A stretch of 64,000 nucleotides of DNA from Argentina anserina (Eukaryota > Streptophyta > Magnoliopsida > Rosales > Rosaceae): the NCBI RefSeq assembly GCF_933775445.1, contig NC_065872.1, positions 19,530,001 through 19,594,000 on the forward strand, read 5' to 3'. The notes beneath the pieces were generated by a model that saw nothing but the letters and a program-made list of their open reading frames with translations, did no database searches and was not told the origin of the DNA. This document shows, piece after piece, positions 48,328 to 62,440 of the stretch. Every line of letters starts with the position of its first letter. Within the stretch, counting starts at the first letter, position 1. Both the position numbers and the translations under genes were made by a program.

Positions 48328-48828
48328 GAGTGTGTTTGGCGCAGCTGTGACTTATAAGATAAGTTGACTTATACTTATTTCTGAGAATAAGTTTCTGTAT
48401 AAGTTAAGTAGCTGACTGTTTGGTAAATTGGCTTTTTTAAATGACTTTTAGTGGCATAAGTTGTGCAGAGTGTTTGATAAACTTAAACTGGCTTATGCTT
48501 TGTATTTGTATAATGACAATTTTGGACACCAAATAATTTAAAATATTTTTTTTATTTTCCAAGAGTATATTTTCTTTCTTGATTCTTTGCAAATACAATA
48601 TGAATTTTTAACTTCTTTTTTTATCTATCACTACTCTTTTTCATTAGTATTTTAATTTTTACTTTCTCATTGACTTCAAGTAAAATTAATAAATGTTCTA
48701 TATTTTCTTATACTTAATAACAAAACACATTTGTCATTGACACAAATAATATTAAAAATATCTTAACACATTCAACTAAATTACAAAACCAAATAATAAA
48801 ATATATATTTCATTTGCATCAAATAATT

Positions 48829-50762
48829 TCATGTTATACGCGCACTCATCAAACTTTGAGTGATTTCATTTCTTATTTCTTCAATTTCTCGTGCATCATG
48901 ACCATGCTCATTTTCCCCTCCATCATTATCCATCTCTACCTCATCATTTGGTATGTCAACCACCCTTTCTGCCCAACGAACAAAATGGGCATCACGATTT
49001 GCATGTCTTCTTATATAATTATGAAGAGTCATGGTTGCAATAACAATCTTCACTTGTTTCTCAAATGAAAAACCTTGCATGTCCTTTAAAATCTTCCATT
49101 TTTTCCAAACACCAAATGTTCGTTCTATAACACTTCTAAGAGAAGAGTGTGCTCGGTTAAATACCTCTTTTGCATTTCTTGGTTCTCGCCCTCTGTATTG
49201 TTGAAAATGTTGTTTTAGACCTTTATAAGGTCCCAAATATCCATTCATCTGTGGGTAACCCGCATCTACCAAATAATATTTTCCTATAAAAAAACAAAAA
49301 AATTATCTGAAAAATAATTTATTTAGAAATAATTCAAAAAAAGTTGGAAAAAATGAAAGTAAATATTAAAATAAAGTACCTCTTAGCGGTTTCGGAAAAT
49401 TCATGTTAGGATTTCCAATAACCGACTTGAACACCCTCGTGTCATGTGCTGACCCTTCCCAACCGACGCATACAAATATAAATTGCATATCGAAATTACA
49501 AACTGTCATAACGTTTTGTGTTGGGAATCCTTTTCTTCCAATATACGGAGTGGCATTTAGAGGAGATACTGAAGGGGGAATATGCACTCCATCAATAGCA
49601 CCAATACAATCCTTCAAATGTTCACTCATTAATTAATTTAAATAATAAATTTTAACTTTATTAAAAATATTATAGTTAAGTAACAAATTATTTTTACCTT
49701 AAAATGTGGCATGTATCTAGTATCCCTCATTATCTATTGTGCAACACCATTAAATTCTGGATCTAAGGGCTTAATCATTTTATCACCAAATGAAGCAACT
49801 ATATCTCATGTTTGCCCAAAATATCTACTAATGGTTTCACCCGAATGCATAAACCGCTCTTGTGCATCTCTATTTCCACATCCATGTCCTAGTATATATA
49901 CTAGCATTCCCACAACTTCAATATGACTTGTTCTATTTGAACCCAATGTCCTAAACTCGACCTCCAAATCACTACATAAACGAAAAAATACCTCCTTATC
50001 CATTCTAAATGCATTGTAACATCGACTTCCATGACCTTGTAAAACTTCCATTATCCACTTATTTCCTGTTTGAGATGATGTCATGCAAGGATTTTTATGA
50101 ATATAATTGTTATAATAATTTTCAATTAGGAGACCATTGAGTTGTACAAATCGCAAGAATATCTCCTCAGAATCACCATTTCCTTCAAGGTTTTCTTCTT
50201 CCAAATGACTATTAGGTAAAGGCAATGATGAACCTGGTGCATATGCGTTCAAACCCGTGGCTGAAGTCCCAGTAAACATTCTATCCAACTTCTCTTCAAA
50301 CTCGGGGGGAATTCCTTTCTTTCGAAACTTTGCAACATTGCTTTCATCCTAGATAATTGAGAGGAAAAAAGTTAAATTGTAACATGTTTAAGTGTAAGGA
50401 AGATGAGATGAACACAAGGAAAAAAAACAAACTGATTGAGATGTAAAAAAACATACCGCAATTTGGCGATTCCACCAAGAGTCCTCTGCAGCAATGGTTT
50501 GGAGCCTTGGATCCCACCCAAGGCCGGTATGTTTTGTTTTTAGATCTTTCCATAATTTACATTCCCCCTTAAGAACATCAACTTTATTTTTCAATTGTTT
50601 TTTTGTATAATTTTTATTCGATTCTCTATTGAAATTACTTAGCACATTTTGCCATCCCTCTTTGCTCAAATGACTATTTGGTTGATTATTAGCCTCCACC
50701 TCCTTGATAACTAAGTCACAAAGTAGGTCTACTAATACCGGATTCCATACGGCTGATCCCAT
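48829..50762 (-). pseudogene. PIF/Harbinger Myb/SANT-transposase fusion gene, two nonsense codons
   Basis: Exons on the minus strand: 50762-50457, 50348-49698, 49611-49380, 49283-48829 (306, 651, 232 and 455 nt), GT-AG and in phase throughout. Exon 1 and the start of exon 2 encode a Myb/SANT-like domain (Myb_DNA-bind_3 type: GWQNVLSNFN, GLGWDPRLQTI, FRKKGIPPEFEEKLDRMF). Without a break exon 2 continues into the N-terminal domain of a HARBI1-like transposase (FRTLGSNRTSHIEVVGMLVY). Exons 3 and 4 hold the DDE nuclease: Asp in CIGAIDGVHI, Asp in YLVDAGYP, Glu in SVIERTFGVWK. Two stops interrupt exon 2 near its end (TGA after YFGQT, about 49805; TAG after FNGVAQ, about 49740). Normally the two domains are on separate PIF genes, so the join is unusual. 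Confidence 0.88.
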
Positions 50763-50944
50763 CTATATAAACATGAGGATTGACATAAATCAACATGAAA
50801 CATACAAACATATATAAATTTGTACATGTATATATCTAATTTGTACATGGCTGATGTTCAAGTATCTTAGTGTTCTTCATTTTAGTCCAGTACGTTAGTT
50901 GTTCTTATATAGTACACAAATATGCATAGCACATATGAACTATG

Positions 50945-51395
50945 ATGATCTATATTATGTATATATATATATATACAGTCTCTATCCAGAGTGAAACTTC
51001 ACTCTGAAATTTCAAAGTGAAGTTCTAATTTTGGAACACTTTTCAGTCAAATTTTTTCACCATAAGCGATTCAATATTTATGTATTCTATTCAAGATCAT
51101 CTCTACAAAATTTCACCTAATTCGGACATCGTTAAGGTATTGAAATTAGATTAAATCAATGAATGAATTAAAACTATTCAACGTGAACCGTTTGTGTAAA
51201 TCTCAATTTTGAAAGCTCAAACTATTGTCAAGTTGGATGAAACTTTTTAGAGATGATCTTGAATAGCATACCTAAATATTGAATCGTTTATGGTGAAAAA
51301 ATTTGACCGAAAAGTGTGCCAAAATTGGAACTTCACTCTGAAATTTCAGAATGAAGCTTCACTCTGGATAGAGACTATATATATATATATATATA
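50945..51395. mobile_element. foldback MITE inserted in a (TA)n tract
   Basis: Long inverted arms start AGTCTCTATCCAGAGTGAA at 50977 (left) and, as reverse complement, AGTCTCTATCCAGAGTGAAG at 51376 (right). The arms stay alignable for about 160 bp, so most of the 400-bp element can fold on itself. Each arm contains a short nested palindrome (CTTCACTCTGAAATTTCA). (TA)n lies on both sides (50959-50975, 51377-51394). It is nested in the upstream part of the PIF element. Confidence 0.85.
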
Positions 51396-52075
51396 AACTA
51401 ATAGAAAGAACTATAGTCTCAATCTTGGCTAGTATGAATTGTTTGTATTTTGCAATATTTCCTCACCTAGTATTCTTCTCACTCTTAAATAATAATTAGT
51501 ATCTACTGTAACTAGCACGAACAGAAAGTTGTTCAAACATCTAGTCTCAATTCAAAAGCTTTGAATGTGGTGACGCAATCTCATTTCCAAGGGGTGAATG
51601 ACATGGTTTTCATACTTTTCTTTTTAGATTTAGAATCTTATGTATTTATGACTTTTTAAAAATATGTATTTCACTAGTAGCCTAGTAGCATTTGAATTAT
51701 TCATGTAACATAATTATTCTGATAAAAACAAAACCAGTTGAATTTGCAGAAAAATGGTGTCAATTTCACTTAATATTTTCATTTATTTAGTAATTACACA
51801 GAAAAATGTAGCAATTAGAGAGAGGAAAGGACTTGAAAGAAAGAAGAATTTGTGCATGTACAGATGTCAAATAAATAACCCCAAAGTGTAGGGCAAAAAG
51901 TGCAAGTGCCAAAATTGATTTGTATCATTGTATGTACTTGGTCCACCTTGAAGCACTTCCAATCAGAACTTCATGGCCATGCTCCGAACCACTCGTATAT
52001 CAAAGACCAAAATAAAATATGCTCATTCTGTTTCTGTTCCAACCAAACCCACACAAAACCCAGAAAAAATACAAC

Positions 52076-52077
<2 letters not shown>

Positions 52078-52152
<75 letters not shown>
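52078..52152. repeat. (CT)n microsatellite
   Basis: About 37 uninterrupted CT units just before a host-like exon, as often found in plant 5' UTRs. Confidence 0.97.
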
Positions 52153-52154
<2 letters not shown>

Positions 52155-52186
52155 ATGAAGATTTGAATCCACCTGAGCATTGAATT

Positions 52187-52293
52187 GAAGAACAAAAGGA
52201 TGATTTTTATGTCAATCTTGGCTTGGCTTTCAGAACACCTCGTGAAGATATGCCTTTGATTTTTGCTGAAGATCTTAATTATGAAATTTACAG
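52187..52293 (+). pseudogene. single exon resembling a DUF2358-family plant gene
   Basis: Reads EEQKDDFYVNLGLAFRTPRE then DMPLIFAEDLNYEIYR and ends at a good splice donor (ACAG/GTGATT). This resembles the start of DUF2358 proteins of plants, which have the form YVN(L/M)G-A-RTLRE-P-LF...DIYRDD. The (CT)n tract before it looks like a 5' UTR. No start codon in frame directly before it and no following exon could be found before the PIF right end, so it is a fragment. Identity is from memory of the family and moderate. Confidence 0.45.
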
Positions 52294-53226
52294 GTGATTT
52301 TCTTATCTGGGCAACTTGGGTTTTGTTTGATTAGTCTTTGGTTTCCAGAAAGGTTGGAGCTTTATTGCAAAGTTGATATTTTTGGGGAAGTTGTTATACT
52401 ATTCATAACTAGATTGATTATCCAGAATAGTAAGATTTCAAATATGAATTGGTTCTGGTTATATAATTGATCGGTTTGAGCTATTAGCTTATAATTTTTT
52501 TTGGTAGAAACGGAAAAGTTAGCTCTCATTTCTTGTTTGTGTGTGTGTTGCCATGTTTATATGTTCAACTGTACAAGCTAAAATGTAAGAGGATCAAACT
52601 AGCTGATGATGATCCTAGAACCTAGAATTCTATGATGCCTAAAAAAAGGACAAGTAGAGGAATCAATTATAGTAGATATGAATCTATATACAATCACCAT
52701 TACGATTACAAACTTCTTGACTATATTATAGAGTACATCTGATGGAATTATTTTGTATCATTTTCATGAATGATATACAATAGAGTACACTTGTAAAGAA
52801 ATTCAATTTCAAAGACACCCAGAAACAAAAAGAGAAGAAATGAGGAACAAGGGGGAGAAATGAGTTGTTTACCTCTTGAGCAGCTGCAAACCTCAAAGAT
52901 GGAAAGGAGAACTGAAAAATGGAGGCACACCAGGAGACTACCACGAAACAAAAGAGAAATGGAGGCGCTCTGCAGGTAGGTTTTCTGTTCATCTGAGCTT
53001 TTAGTAAGTTAGTAATTTTCAACTATAGTCAAGGGTACCCAATGTCATTTTTGAAGTTCACTTAATTCCCGAAACGAAAACGCGGTGACTTATAATCATA
53101 AGGAAGAAGTCACTCACTTTTGCTTATTCCTCATAAATGACTTAGGCTTTTAAGATAAGTAAGTTCTTTATGCTTTTACCAAACAGGTATTCTCCTCATC
53201 TTATAAGCTCCCCCAAACGTGCACTC

Positions 53227-54172
53227 TATTAGTCCATTTCGAACAACACAATGTTTGGTCTCAAAAAATCAAACTAGCGATCTCCTCAAGAATCAGAAAT
53301 GGCTCATTTGGTTAACCGAAGTGATAACAAAAATGATACTGCTGGAGCTCAATGGTTGATATTCGATTCTCCGTTCAGTTGATGAAGCAAGAATTCACAA
53401 GTGTGTGCCTGTTTGACGAACATTAAAACAATTCTTTCAAAGTTTTAAGCGTTGCCTCCTAGAACCATTACTTGTCTATTAGAATTTAGAAGTCTATAGC
53501 CATTGCTCAGCATGTATTGGACTTGCACCAATTTCTCTGTCCCCAAACGAGTAAGATTACACATTTACACAGAATTGCAGGGTTTCTTTCAGGCATCCAT
53601 GTCCCTTACAAGGTCGAACGAACCGATGACCGATGACCGATGACGGCTTTCATGAGCATTCAGATCAGACTTACACTACTGGCCACAGTATCACATAGGC
53701 TTTGATCATTATTTCCCCAAAAGAGCAGAGACTATTAAAAGAACAGCAGATAATGGGAAGCGCTAAATACACGCAAAGTAGCAACTAAACTACCCTTAAG
53801 AGCTAAGTGAAGCCAAAAGGGAAGATGGATCAATGATCCCTGATTAAAACGAGTCGAGGCTATTTCCATCAAAATGACATCCATAAAACCATTACACAGA
53901 TCACAGTTTACATTCAACAAAGTAAACAAACAATGAATATTTTCGTGCACCAAAGCAATGGGAATCGACACCACGGGATTAACAACTCATTTGCCAAAAC
54001 TTAACCAGGTAAACACAGTATTTTGGGATTCAAAATTATGGTTCCAAAGAAAACCTTAACATTCAGATTACATAACGGTGCAAATCAACTTGGCAAAAAC
54101 CAGATGTTCCAAAAGAAACTCAATCTAATGTAGTTGCATAAATAACTCTAGGATAATGCCTGCATTGCTATC
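53227..54172. other. intergenic DNA between PIF element and RPS11
   Basis: No gene recognised. A short GACCGATGACCGATGACC repeat lies at about 53622-53641. The part next to 54172 probably includes the RPS11 3' UTR. Confidence 0.45.
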
Positions 54173-55371
<1,199 letters not shown>

Positions 55372-55628
55372 GATTGAGCTTGTTGGTTTCTCTGTGCGTG
55401 GAGACTACTGGATGATGAAACCGACGGCGCGCGAGGAAGGAACAGCGGAAAAGTGTGGCATCTAAACCTTAGGGAGGTCAGATATAATTGAACCCTAATT
55501 TGGGTGAATGACTCAATTGCCCTTGTGTTCTTTTGCCAGGCCTTACTTTGTGGGTTTGTCCAATATCCGACCCGACCCGATAACAAAGCGGTATAAGGGG
55601 TTTTGGTAATTGGAGATTTTTTCAGAGT
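55372..55628. promoter_or_regulatory. RPS11 upstream region
   Basis: Only about 260 bp separate the RPS11 start codon from the copia LTR at 55629. The AAACCCTAA-like motif (AACCCTAATTTGG on the minus strand is TTAGGGTT, around 55491-55500) resembles the telo-box common in plant ribosomal protein promoters. Confidence 0.4.
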
Positions 55629-55827
55629 TGTATTACAGAAAAATGTAATACGCAACTGAATAAGGAGAAACGTCATCTTTATTAATTCATAAAGAGACTT
55701 TATATATAGGAATTACATTGAGTATCCCGTTGAATAAAGAATTATATATATTTCTTTATCTAGACTAACATATACTAATTAGGACAAAATACACCGGAAG
55801 ATTACGTAGAGTAATTCTCCTACAACA
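55629..55827 (-). repeat. 3' LTR of the decayed copia element
   Basis: 199 bp. Shares TAATACGCA/GATCTGAATA, TTTATATATAAGCATTACAT-like and ACACCGGAAG blocks with the copy at 62441. Followed on its right by a polypurine tract. Confidence 0.75.
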
Positions 55828-57049
55828 CTTCCCCTCGTATCGTGATCCTAATGTGTCAAGGTGCATAACCGTTCCCTCGGTAAAAACATTGCCAAGCAAA
55901 ACAAAAACCTCTTGGGTAAAATAAAAAGCTTGGTCGAAAGGAAAAAGAGCACAACGCACCAACAACAATTGAAGATAACATGTGGTATAGACTCCTCCTG
56001 AAGTCTACAAAACAACTCCCCTTGATCGGTAACTCAATCTTAGAGCTTATATAGATATCGTATATGAACGCTCTTCACATTCTTCAAAAGTAGCAATTGG
56101 TCAATGATTTGAATATCAAATCTCACCAAACATTCTTAAATCAGACATATACACTTATCCGTACATGGATCAAAAGAAAGAAAATTGCATGACAAATCAA
56201 AACAAAAGTTTTCAATGAAAAACAGATTCACGCGTGCTATGACATTCACCCACTTAAACAGTCATAACTTCTTCGATACAATAGCTATGGATGAACCGTA
56301 AAATATTATGGAAAGTAGACACCCATGGATTTCGATTGATATATGGTTCACAACCTAATTCGTTCTGATGATCAAAAAGCTATGTCGAAGTTGACTCAGC
56401 TACAGGTTCCGAACAAATTCGTCATATTTTACTAAAACAACTATAACTCCCTTAATAGATATGGTCAAATGGTTGGTGTTCCTAGAACGTAGACATATAG
56501 AGATTTCCAATGGTACCAAATTCATCATTTTCCAACAAGTGAGTTGCCTTATAGGTCCTGTGGAAGTTGATGTAGGAATCTGAACAAATTATGACATTGC
56601 TTCATTAAAGTGTCTTTTATTTTGGGATTTAGGATTTGATGTTATAACGTGTTATGATCAAGCATTGACATATGTGTGGGCGCCCTCAGCCATCATCTTG
56701 GCCTGATGAGTTAAACCGAATGAGATGTCGAGTCATGTATATTACAACAAATACATGCATACACATATCGTACTTAAATGGAGAGTTTCATCTCCTAAGA
56801 CTTATCATCGCTCAAACGGCAGAAACACGTTTTCTCCTGACTTCAACTGATTCATGAAATACTTATAGGTATCGGTTTAACGTCCTTACTGCCTTTAGCC
56901 AACCGATGAATAACATCATCAATAACGGTCATGGTTTTCGAGACCTAATATTCTCAAGATCTTTTCATTCCTAAGGTACAGCTGCATGCAATATTGCATA
57001 TCCCTAGACAGTTATGGGTAAATTACTTACGTGTAATGAGGGCCCTAGC

Positions 57050-57215
57050 TATAAGCTTTAACTGCTTAATTGTCGCTCCTGCTCATTCATTCATGCAAAA
57101 TTAAAATGGGATTACGGGGATGTCTAATCCCGATTATGTAATAAAAAGCCTTCGAAGTGAATTGTCCTGCATCATCCAGTCTAATAGACTTGATTGGATG
57201 GTAAATGTGGCGAGC
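57050..57215 (-). pseudogene. copia integrase remnant
   Basis: Minus strand, three frames. SIRLDDAGQFTSKAF (integrase core second Asp) is followed after frameshifts by IKQLKLIARALITR and by LPITV, a stop, GYAILHAA, matching the family's IK-LQLIARPLL and LP-SVWGYAILHAA motifs. A further piece with FDEPVSPSLGGEKN near 58190-58230, normally located after the integrase core, lies upstream here, so the interior has been shuffled or carries parts of two copies. Confidence 0.7.
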
Positions 57216-60019
57216 CATGAGTTTTAAGCAAGGACCTTCATAAAGCAACATTTGGCTTTTAGTTCATCAACCGTCCATCACACTTTATTTTAATATCCCT
57301 ACCTTAATTAAGTTATCACACTCTGTGATCTAGAGGCACTTGAATTAGGTTAAAACCAATCAATGCATGATTTTTATCTACATCTTTTAACTTAGTCCCA
57401 ATAGAGATGATCAGTGACCACAAGTTACAAATTCAGTTGTTTTGGAAACCATATAACTGAAAAGGTATTATGAGAACAAACCGTCTCATATTTGATTCCA
57501 AGGCATTTTTCTAGAGAGTTTGCGCCATAAGGTGAGTCTAAACTCTTCTCTTTTTCACTACGCCTAATAAAAGTATAACCGATATGATTTACATGTGCGT
57601 TGTTGGCATTACCTAACCAATGACCTATCTCCTTGTTAAAACTAGATCCTACAGCTTTCCAAGAGGTTGTGGCGGTGACATGGGTCAATCATCATCATCA
57701 ATTCCTTCCGGATAGCACTTTCCATGTAGGCTATTCTACATTGTTGAAATTTTTCTTCAACAGAGTATGTATGGTTCGACATCAAACTCATTAAACATCG
57801 TGATTCTTCGAGATCTCTCATTTGGATTAGTATTAACATTGAGGCGTCCCCCAATGATAACCATCATCCAAGAAAACAGATGAGTGAGTACCATTGATCA
57901 TATATCAAGTTGTGCCATAACTCGCATTCAACAAGTATTATCGAACCAAGTGGCCTCTCTACACTTTCGTAAGAGCCACGGCCTAGTGACATAATCTACC
58001 ACATTTCTGGAGTCACCACGTCACCAACAAAGAGTGACTACATGTCCATCTGTCGGACATCCATTCTTACAGGCATAGTTGCAACATGTATCTCTAATCT
58101 CGTCACTTCCGTTATAGGACTATTACGAATATGATGAGGCACAGTGGGACAAACCATGACAAAACCAAGTCGTTTAACTTGAACAAACTTGTTCTTCTCT
58201 CCCCCTAATGACGGGGAGACTGGCTCATCAAAAGTGCCTAAACGAGATCGCATGTTAAGGTCTTTATATAAGCGGACATATGTGGAAGTTCATGTCTTAT
58301 TTAAAAACAAAATTCAACCTCAAATAACCCATCATTATGCATTTGTGGAGGCGCAATTTGACACATAAAATATGTGGACGATAAACCGTTAACAGAATCC
58401 GTTACAAACATGCATTTTGTTAAACTTGAAACACTAACATGCGAATCGTTACAACCATAATATCAATGATGGAGGTATCGATGGATACCGTAAAATAAGA
58501 CACACTACAAACCGTAGCTTATGGTTAGAATTGTTGGTTCGTTGGAAGCCTAGGCACATCAACAACCAATACCGAACCTCTGTTTTATACTTCCTCGAAT
58601 GGTTCACTCACTTTCTGAACCCCGAATGCTATGAAATTTTAGGAACAAGTTAACATGGGTGTTAGGAATCCAATGTCATTAGTCTCACTACCGGAACCGG
58701 TGCGAAATGCACCGAACCGGCCGACATACTCGCCGGAGGTCAGTGACCACTTGTATTGAGCGGTTCACCATGTTCCAGATCTCCAAATGGGCTCAAATGT
58801 TGTGAGTAGTAGTAGCCTTGGATGTTAGGAATCAGTGGCCGCAAGTATCACCTCAATAGCCCACCTAAAAGTAGGTGAACCGGTCCTCACAATGACAAGT
58901 CTGCAATCTGTAAACCAGAAATTTTAGGCTTTTTCAACTTTTGTGATTGTTTTGGGTGCTCCATAATATCTAAGTATTCTGGTTTGAGTTTAACCATGAT
59001 ATATGTATCACCATAATATATTTTATCCTTAAAGTGAATCATGATAAGCCAATTTAGGCTTCCATCTTATGTCTCATTCTCTTTAGTGTAGGAAGGTGTA
59101 TGTCACTCATAAACTTTGCTAAAAAATAGGCTTATAGATTGAGCATAGTCAATGAAGGATCATAGAGAGGGTTTATGCACTTGTTAACGCATATATTATA
59201 TCTCCATTACTTTTGAGGAATTTTATTGATCCGTATAACTTTTTTGATCAAAAGAATAACCTATACGAGTCATCGATTCATTATTCTGAATCAAAGTATC
59301 GTGAAAGAATACAATTCACACTATTTTGACTCTTGAGATACGCTACATCATTAGAAGCGATACATAAGAACTCTTTCACAATGAGTTTTGAGGTGATAAT
59401 GTTAGCAAAAATAATGTCTTCAAGTAGCTTATTGTCTCACCAATTTTATTTTTGGTTTCATTGTTAATTCAACAACGTAGACAACTACTGTGATAAAAAC
59501 CATGTCATAGGTTCAATTGCTTTTTTGATGCATAAAAACATGTGACTTGAATCATAATGTCATAAGGCATATAAACTTGAGCATTTAAACCGCTCGTGAT
59601 TCTATATGATGATCTAGTCATCGTAGTCACAATTGATTAAAAAGTAAATCCATTAATAGCTTCAAGTTCTTCTAGATATGCACTCAATGTCTCTCGAACA
59701 TATTCATAAATAAGAATATAGAGAGACAAGCAGTTTTATGTTAAGACATAAAAATATCACAAATTAAAACTCGGAAAGTGATATAGTCCTAAATGGCCGC
59801 ATAAAGTTACTTAAGGGTTTTAGACCTTCAAATGTCAATCACGAGTGATTTTAACATGCATATATCATGCATATACACCATATATCCGAATACAAGAATC
59901 GGTGTTGCCTAGACATGCCCAAAAAGGGTTGTCAGCGTAAAACAAATAGAGCCAAAAAGGCTAGGAGTTCATGAGGAGGCCATGCAAGGGGGTTGCGGGG
60001 GGTCGTGCAGGGGGCTGCC

Positions 60020-60035
60020 GGGGGGGGGGGGGGGG
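60020..60035. repeat. poly-G run (16 bp)
   Basis: Uninterrupted G run within a G-rich stretch. Confidence 0.9.
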
Positions 60036-60080
60036 TACTTTGCAGGGGCTGCAGGATGCCTAGGGGGCCGAGACAAGAGT

Positions 60081-61141
60081 AAAGATTCATTAGTATCAAT
60101 ACGATACAACATGCGCCTTATTGATACATACGAATGCTCAAATGTTTTGCCACTCCCCTAATCGTGTACGAGCGTTAGTTCAATTCAAACTTTATGAAAA
60201 ACATCACCATATTTTTGAAATGGTGTGATATAAAGTGCATTATTTGGCGTGTAACACTTCAAATCATCACCACAATAAGGTGGAACCATGTCATAACAAG
60301 ACATAAATCAAGGCTTCATCATGCCAACGAGGCATAAAAATGCTACAACAAGCATTGTCGATTCGAAATAAAGCCGAGAGCAAATGCTCATGGCTCAAAG
60401 TCCTTCGGCATTTTGCAATGCTAGTTTGCAAAGTGTTGATCAAAATCAATAGATGATGACCTAATCCACCAAAGATTAGGGAGAACCGAAATAGATGTAT
60501 GATAACAACATCAAAGATCATATAAGTGTGCATTGCGCCACACAAAGATCGTGTAAGCCTGACTTATGCCACAATTAAAACTGTGGGCTTATGTAGATAG
60601 TGTCATGTAGTATGTAATGTGTTACATTGCATTAACATATTGCTTTTGGTAATCAAAGTATCAAACCATAAATGCATTGAGACATTCTTGTATGTTCATT
60701 TACTTGAACTACATGAGAATTTTATAGTCTACAATTGGATTGAGATCTTGACCATGAACCAATTTTTAAAAACTGCATCGACATTAGTCACATGAACTTG
60801 GGAATAAACATATATATAGTCATTCAGACTACTAACCGAAGCATTTATGCTTCATTATTTTTGTTTTAATAACCGTAATGTATAATTGCTTTGGAATCCG
60901 TAATAGTGAGAATATATTCTCATGTTCTTCCATATAATGAGTGTCTTGTTTCAAGAACTTCTCATATCTCGCTCTTATATATTTTGACCATGATGTTTCT
61001 GTCTTTCAATGAAACGATGTTGCACCAAAAGAAATTAATCCACACTAGGTGCATAAACACATCTAACATGAAAATTTCAAATTTCAGGCGCATGTTGCGG
61101 TCAACAAGAGGAAAGATTCATTAGTATCAATACGATACAAC
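60081..61141. repeat. 1-kb segment bounded by 30-bp direct and 12-bp inverted repeats
   Basis: AAAGATTCATTAGTATCAAT plus ACGATACAAC occurs at 60081-60110 and again at 61112-61141. CAACATGCGCCT (about 60107-60118) is inverted as AGGCGCATGTTG (61086-61097). Origin unknown. Confidence 0.7.
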
Positions 61142-62440
61142 TTTTCAAGTACTGAATTGGAGGTCAAGTCCCATAGTATGGTAACTCAATTCAATAAACC
61201 GTGACTAATTCCGTCACAATGGTATAAGTAACAATTTCAGTAACAAACCGGTGGTAGAAGCGACAATTTCTGTCGCAAACCAATGTTTGTCCCATTTTTT
61301 TCAAACATGTAGCTACACACAACTGCTACGAATGGTAACATCGGCACTCACAACCGCTCTTAAAACTCGGCACCAGGATAATCATATCCATGTATACCAC
61401 CCGAGAAGCGAAAGAATCAGATTGAAAAGAAAAGGGATGTTGAAAGTCCCTAATGAAAAACAAAATTCAGAAGAATTTAAATTGCATGAAAGCATCAACG
61501 TTAATTTAAAACATACTTGGTTGTTTGCCAAATAAACAACGTAATAGTTGCTCTTGCTTAATTCTAAGGTTATGCTTGAATCCACGAATATACGTTATGA
61601 AGTAACTCTCGTCATTCAATTTCGTATCGGCGTGTAATTTATTTCACGAAAACAAAAACATATGGTTAGTTAAACTTACCATATATAGAATCAATAAATG
61701 AAAATCAAATTACTGAAGTAAATATTATGTTTTACCCGTGAAGGGAAAACTACTTTTTATTTTGGGGAAAATTACCATGCCCCTGTTTTTACCAATTTAC
61801 CAAGAGGTAAATAATTCTCTCTAACCGAGTTGGGTCAGACTCGTGATTCCGGGTCGACGGGTCCGGCGAAACCTGGGTTGCTTCTTCTTCATTCCGGATC
61901 GGTGGAATGACCCAGGATATCAGCGCGACTTTAGTCCTCAATCTAGGAGGTGTATTGGAGGAGCGGCGCTGGGCTGGAAGGTTATCGTCGAGATCCTTCA
62001 AACGCCGGTATAGGCTTTGGCGACGATCAAGGTTGTGCCAGTGAATCTGAGTCGATTTCATATTATGGGCAGTCGCGCCTGGGCTGCGGTGGCGACATCG
62101 ATATCTCGAGGAGTGGGTCGCCATCACGTGGTTGACGACATGATTCTGGGCACGCGGCGATGCCGAGTTGCGCTTGGGTCGCGGCTTGGGATAGATCAGA
62201 GAAGATGGGGATGCCCATTTGAAGTTCTGATTTTTTTGTTTTTTTTTTCTTCTTTTTTGCTAATTTTTAGCATAAGAATTTCTTAGGATTTTTCATCTTC
62301 TTCTGTCAAATTTTTCATGACAGAAGGAATGGTTTCAATCATCTTTTGCCGAATTTTTCATGGCTAAAGGAAATTTTTTTTCTTCAAAATTTAGGGTTCT
62401 AGACCTAGGCACTCGGGGTTAGAATTATGTGCTGATAAGG

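Larger units (their letters stand above)
48328..53226 (-). mobile_element. PIF/Harbinger transposon, about 4.9 kb
   Basis: Imperfect inverted ends: GAGTGTGTTTGGCGCAGC...TTATAAG at the left and, as reverse complement of the right, GAGTGCACGTTTGGGGGAGC TTATAAG. Both subterminal regions share ACTTATAAG and CTGTTTGGTAAA motifs. The flanking triplets are TCT and TAT, so the 3-bp duplication expected for PIF is imperfect and the ends may be off by a few bases. Inside are a Myb/SANT-transposase gene (minus), a foldback MITE and a host-like exon. Mutated transposase means it is no longer autonomous. Confidence 0.65.
58260..61750. other. non-coding interior of the decayed copia element
   Basis: No intact reading frame or recognised domain. 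Contains a G run (60020-60035), a G-rich GGGGGTTGCGGGGGGTCG region (59985-60070), and a 12-bp inverted repeat with a 30-bp direct repeat around 60081-61141, noted among the findings. Confidence 0.4.

Noticed and set aside
61789..62127. 112-codon minus-strand frame after the copia 5' LTR, possibly gag
   Set aside because: Composition and sequence do not match any gag; it looks like a GC-rich leader region.
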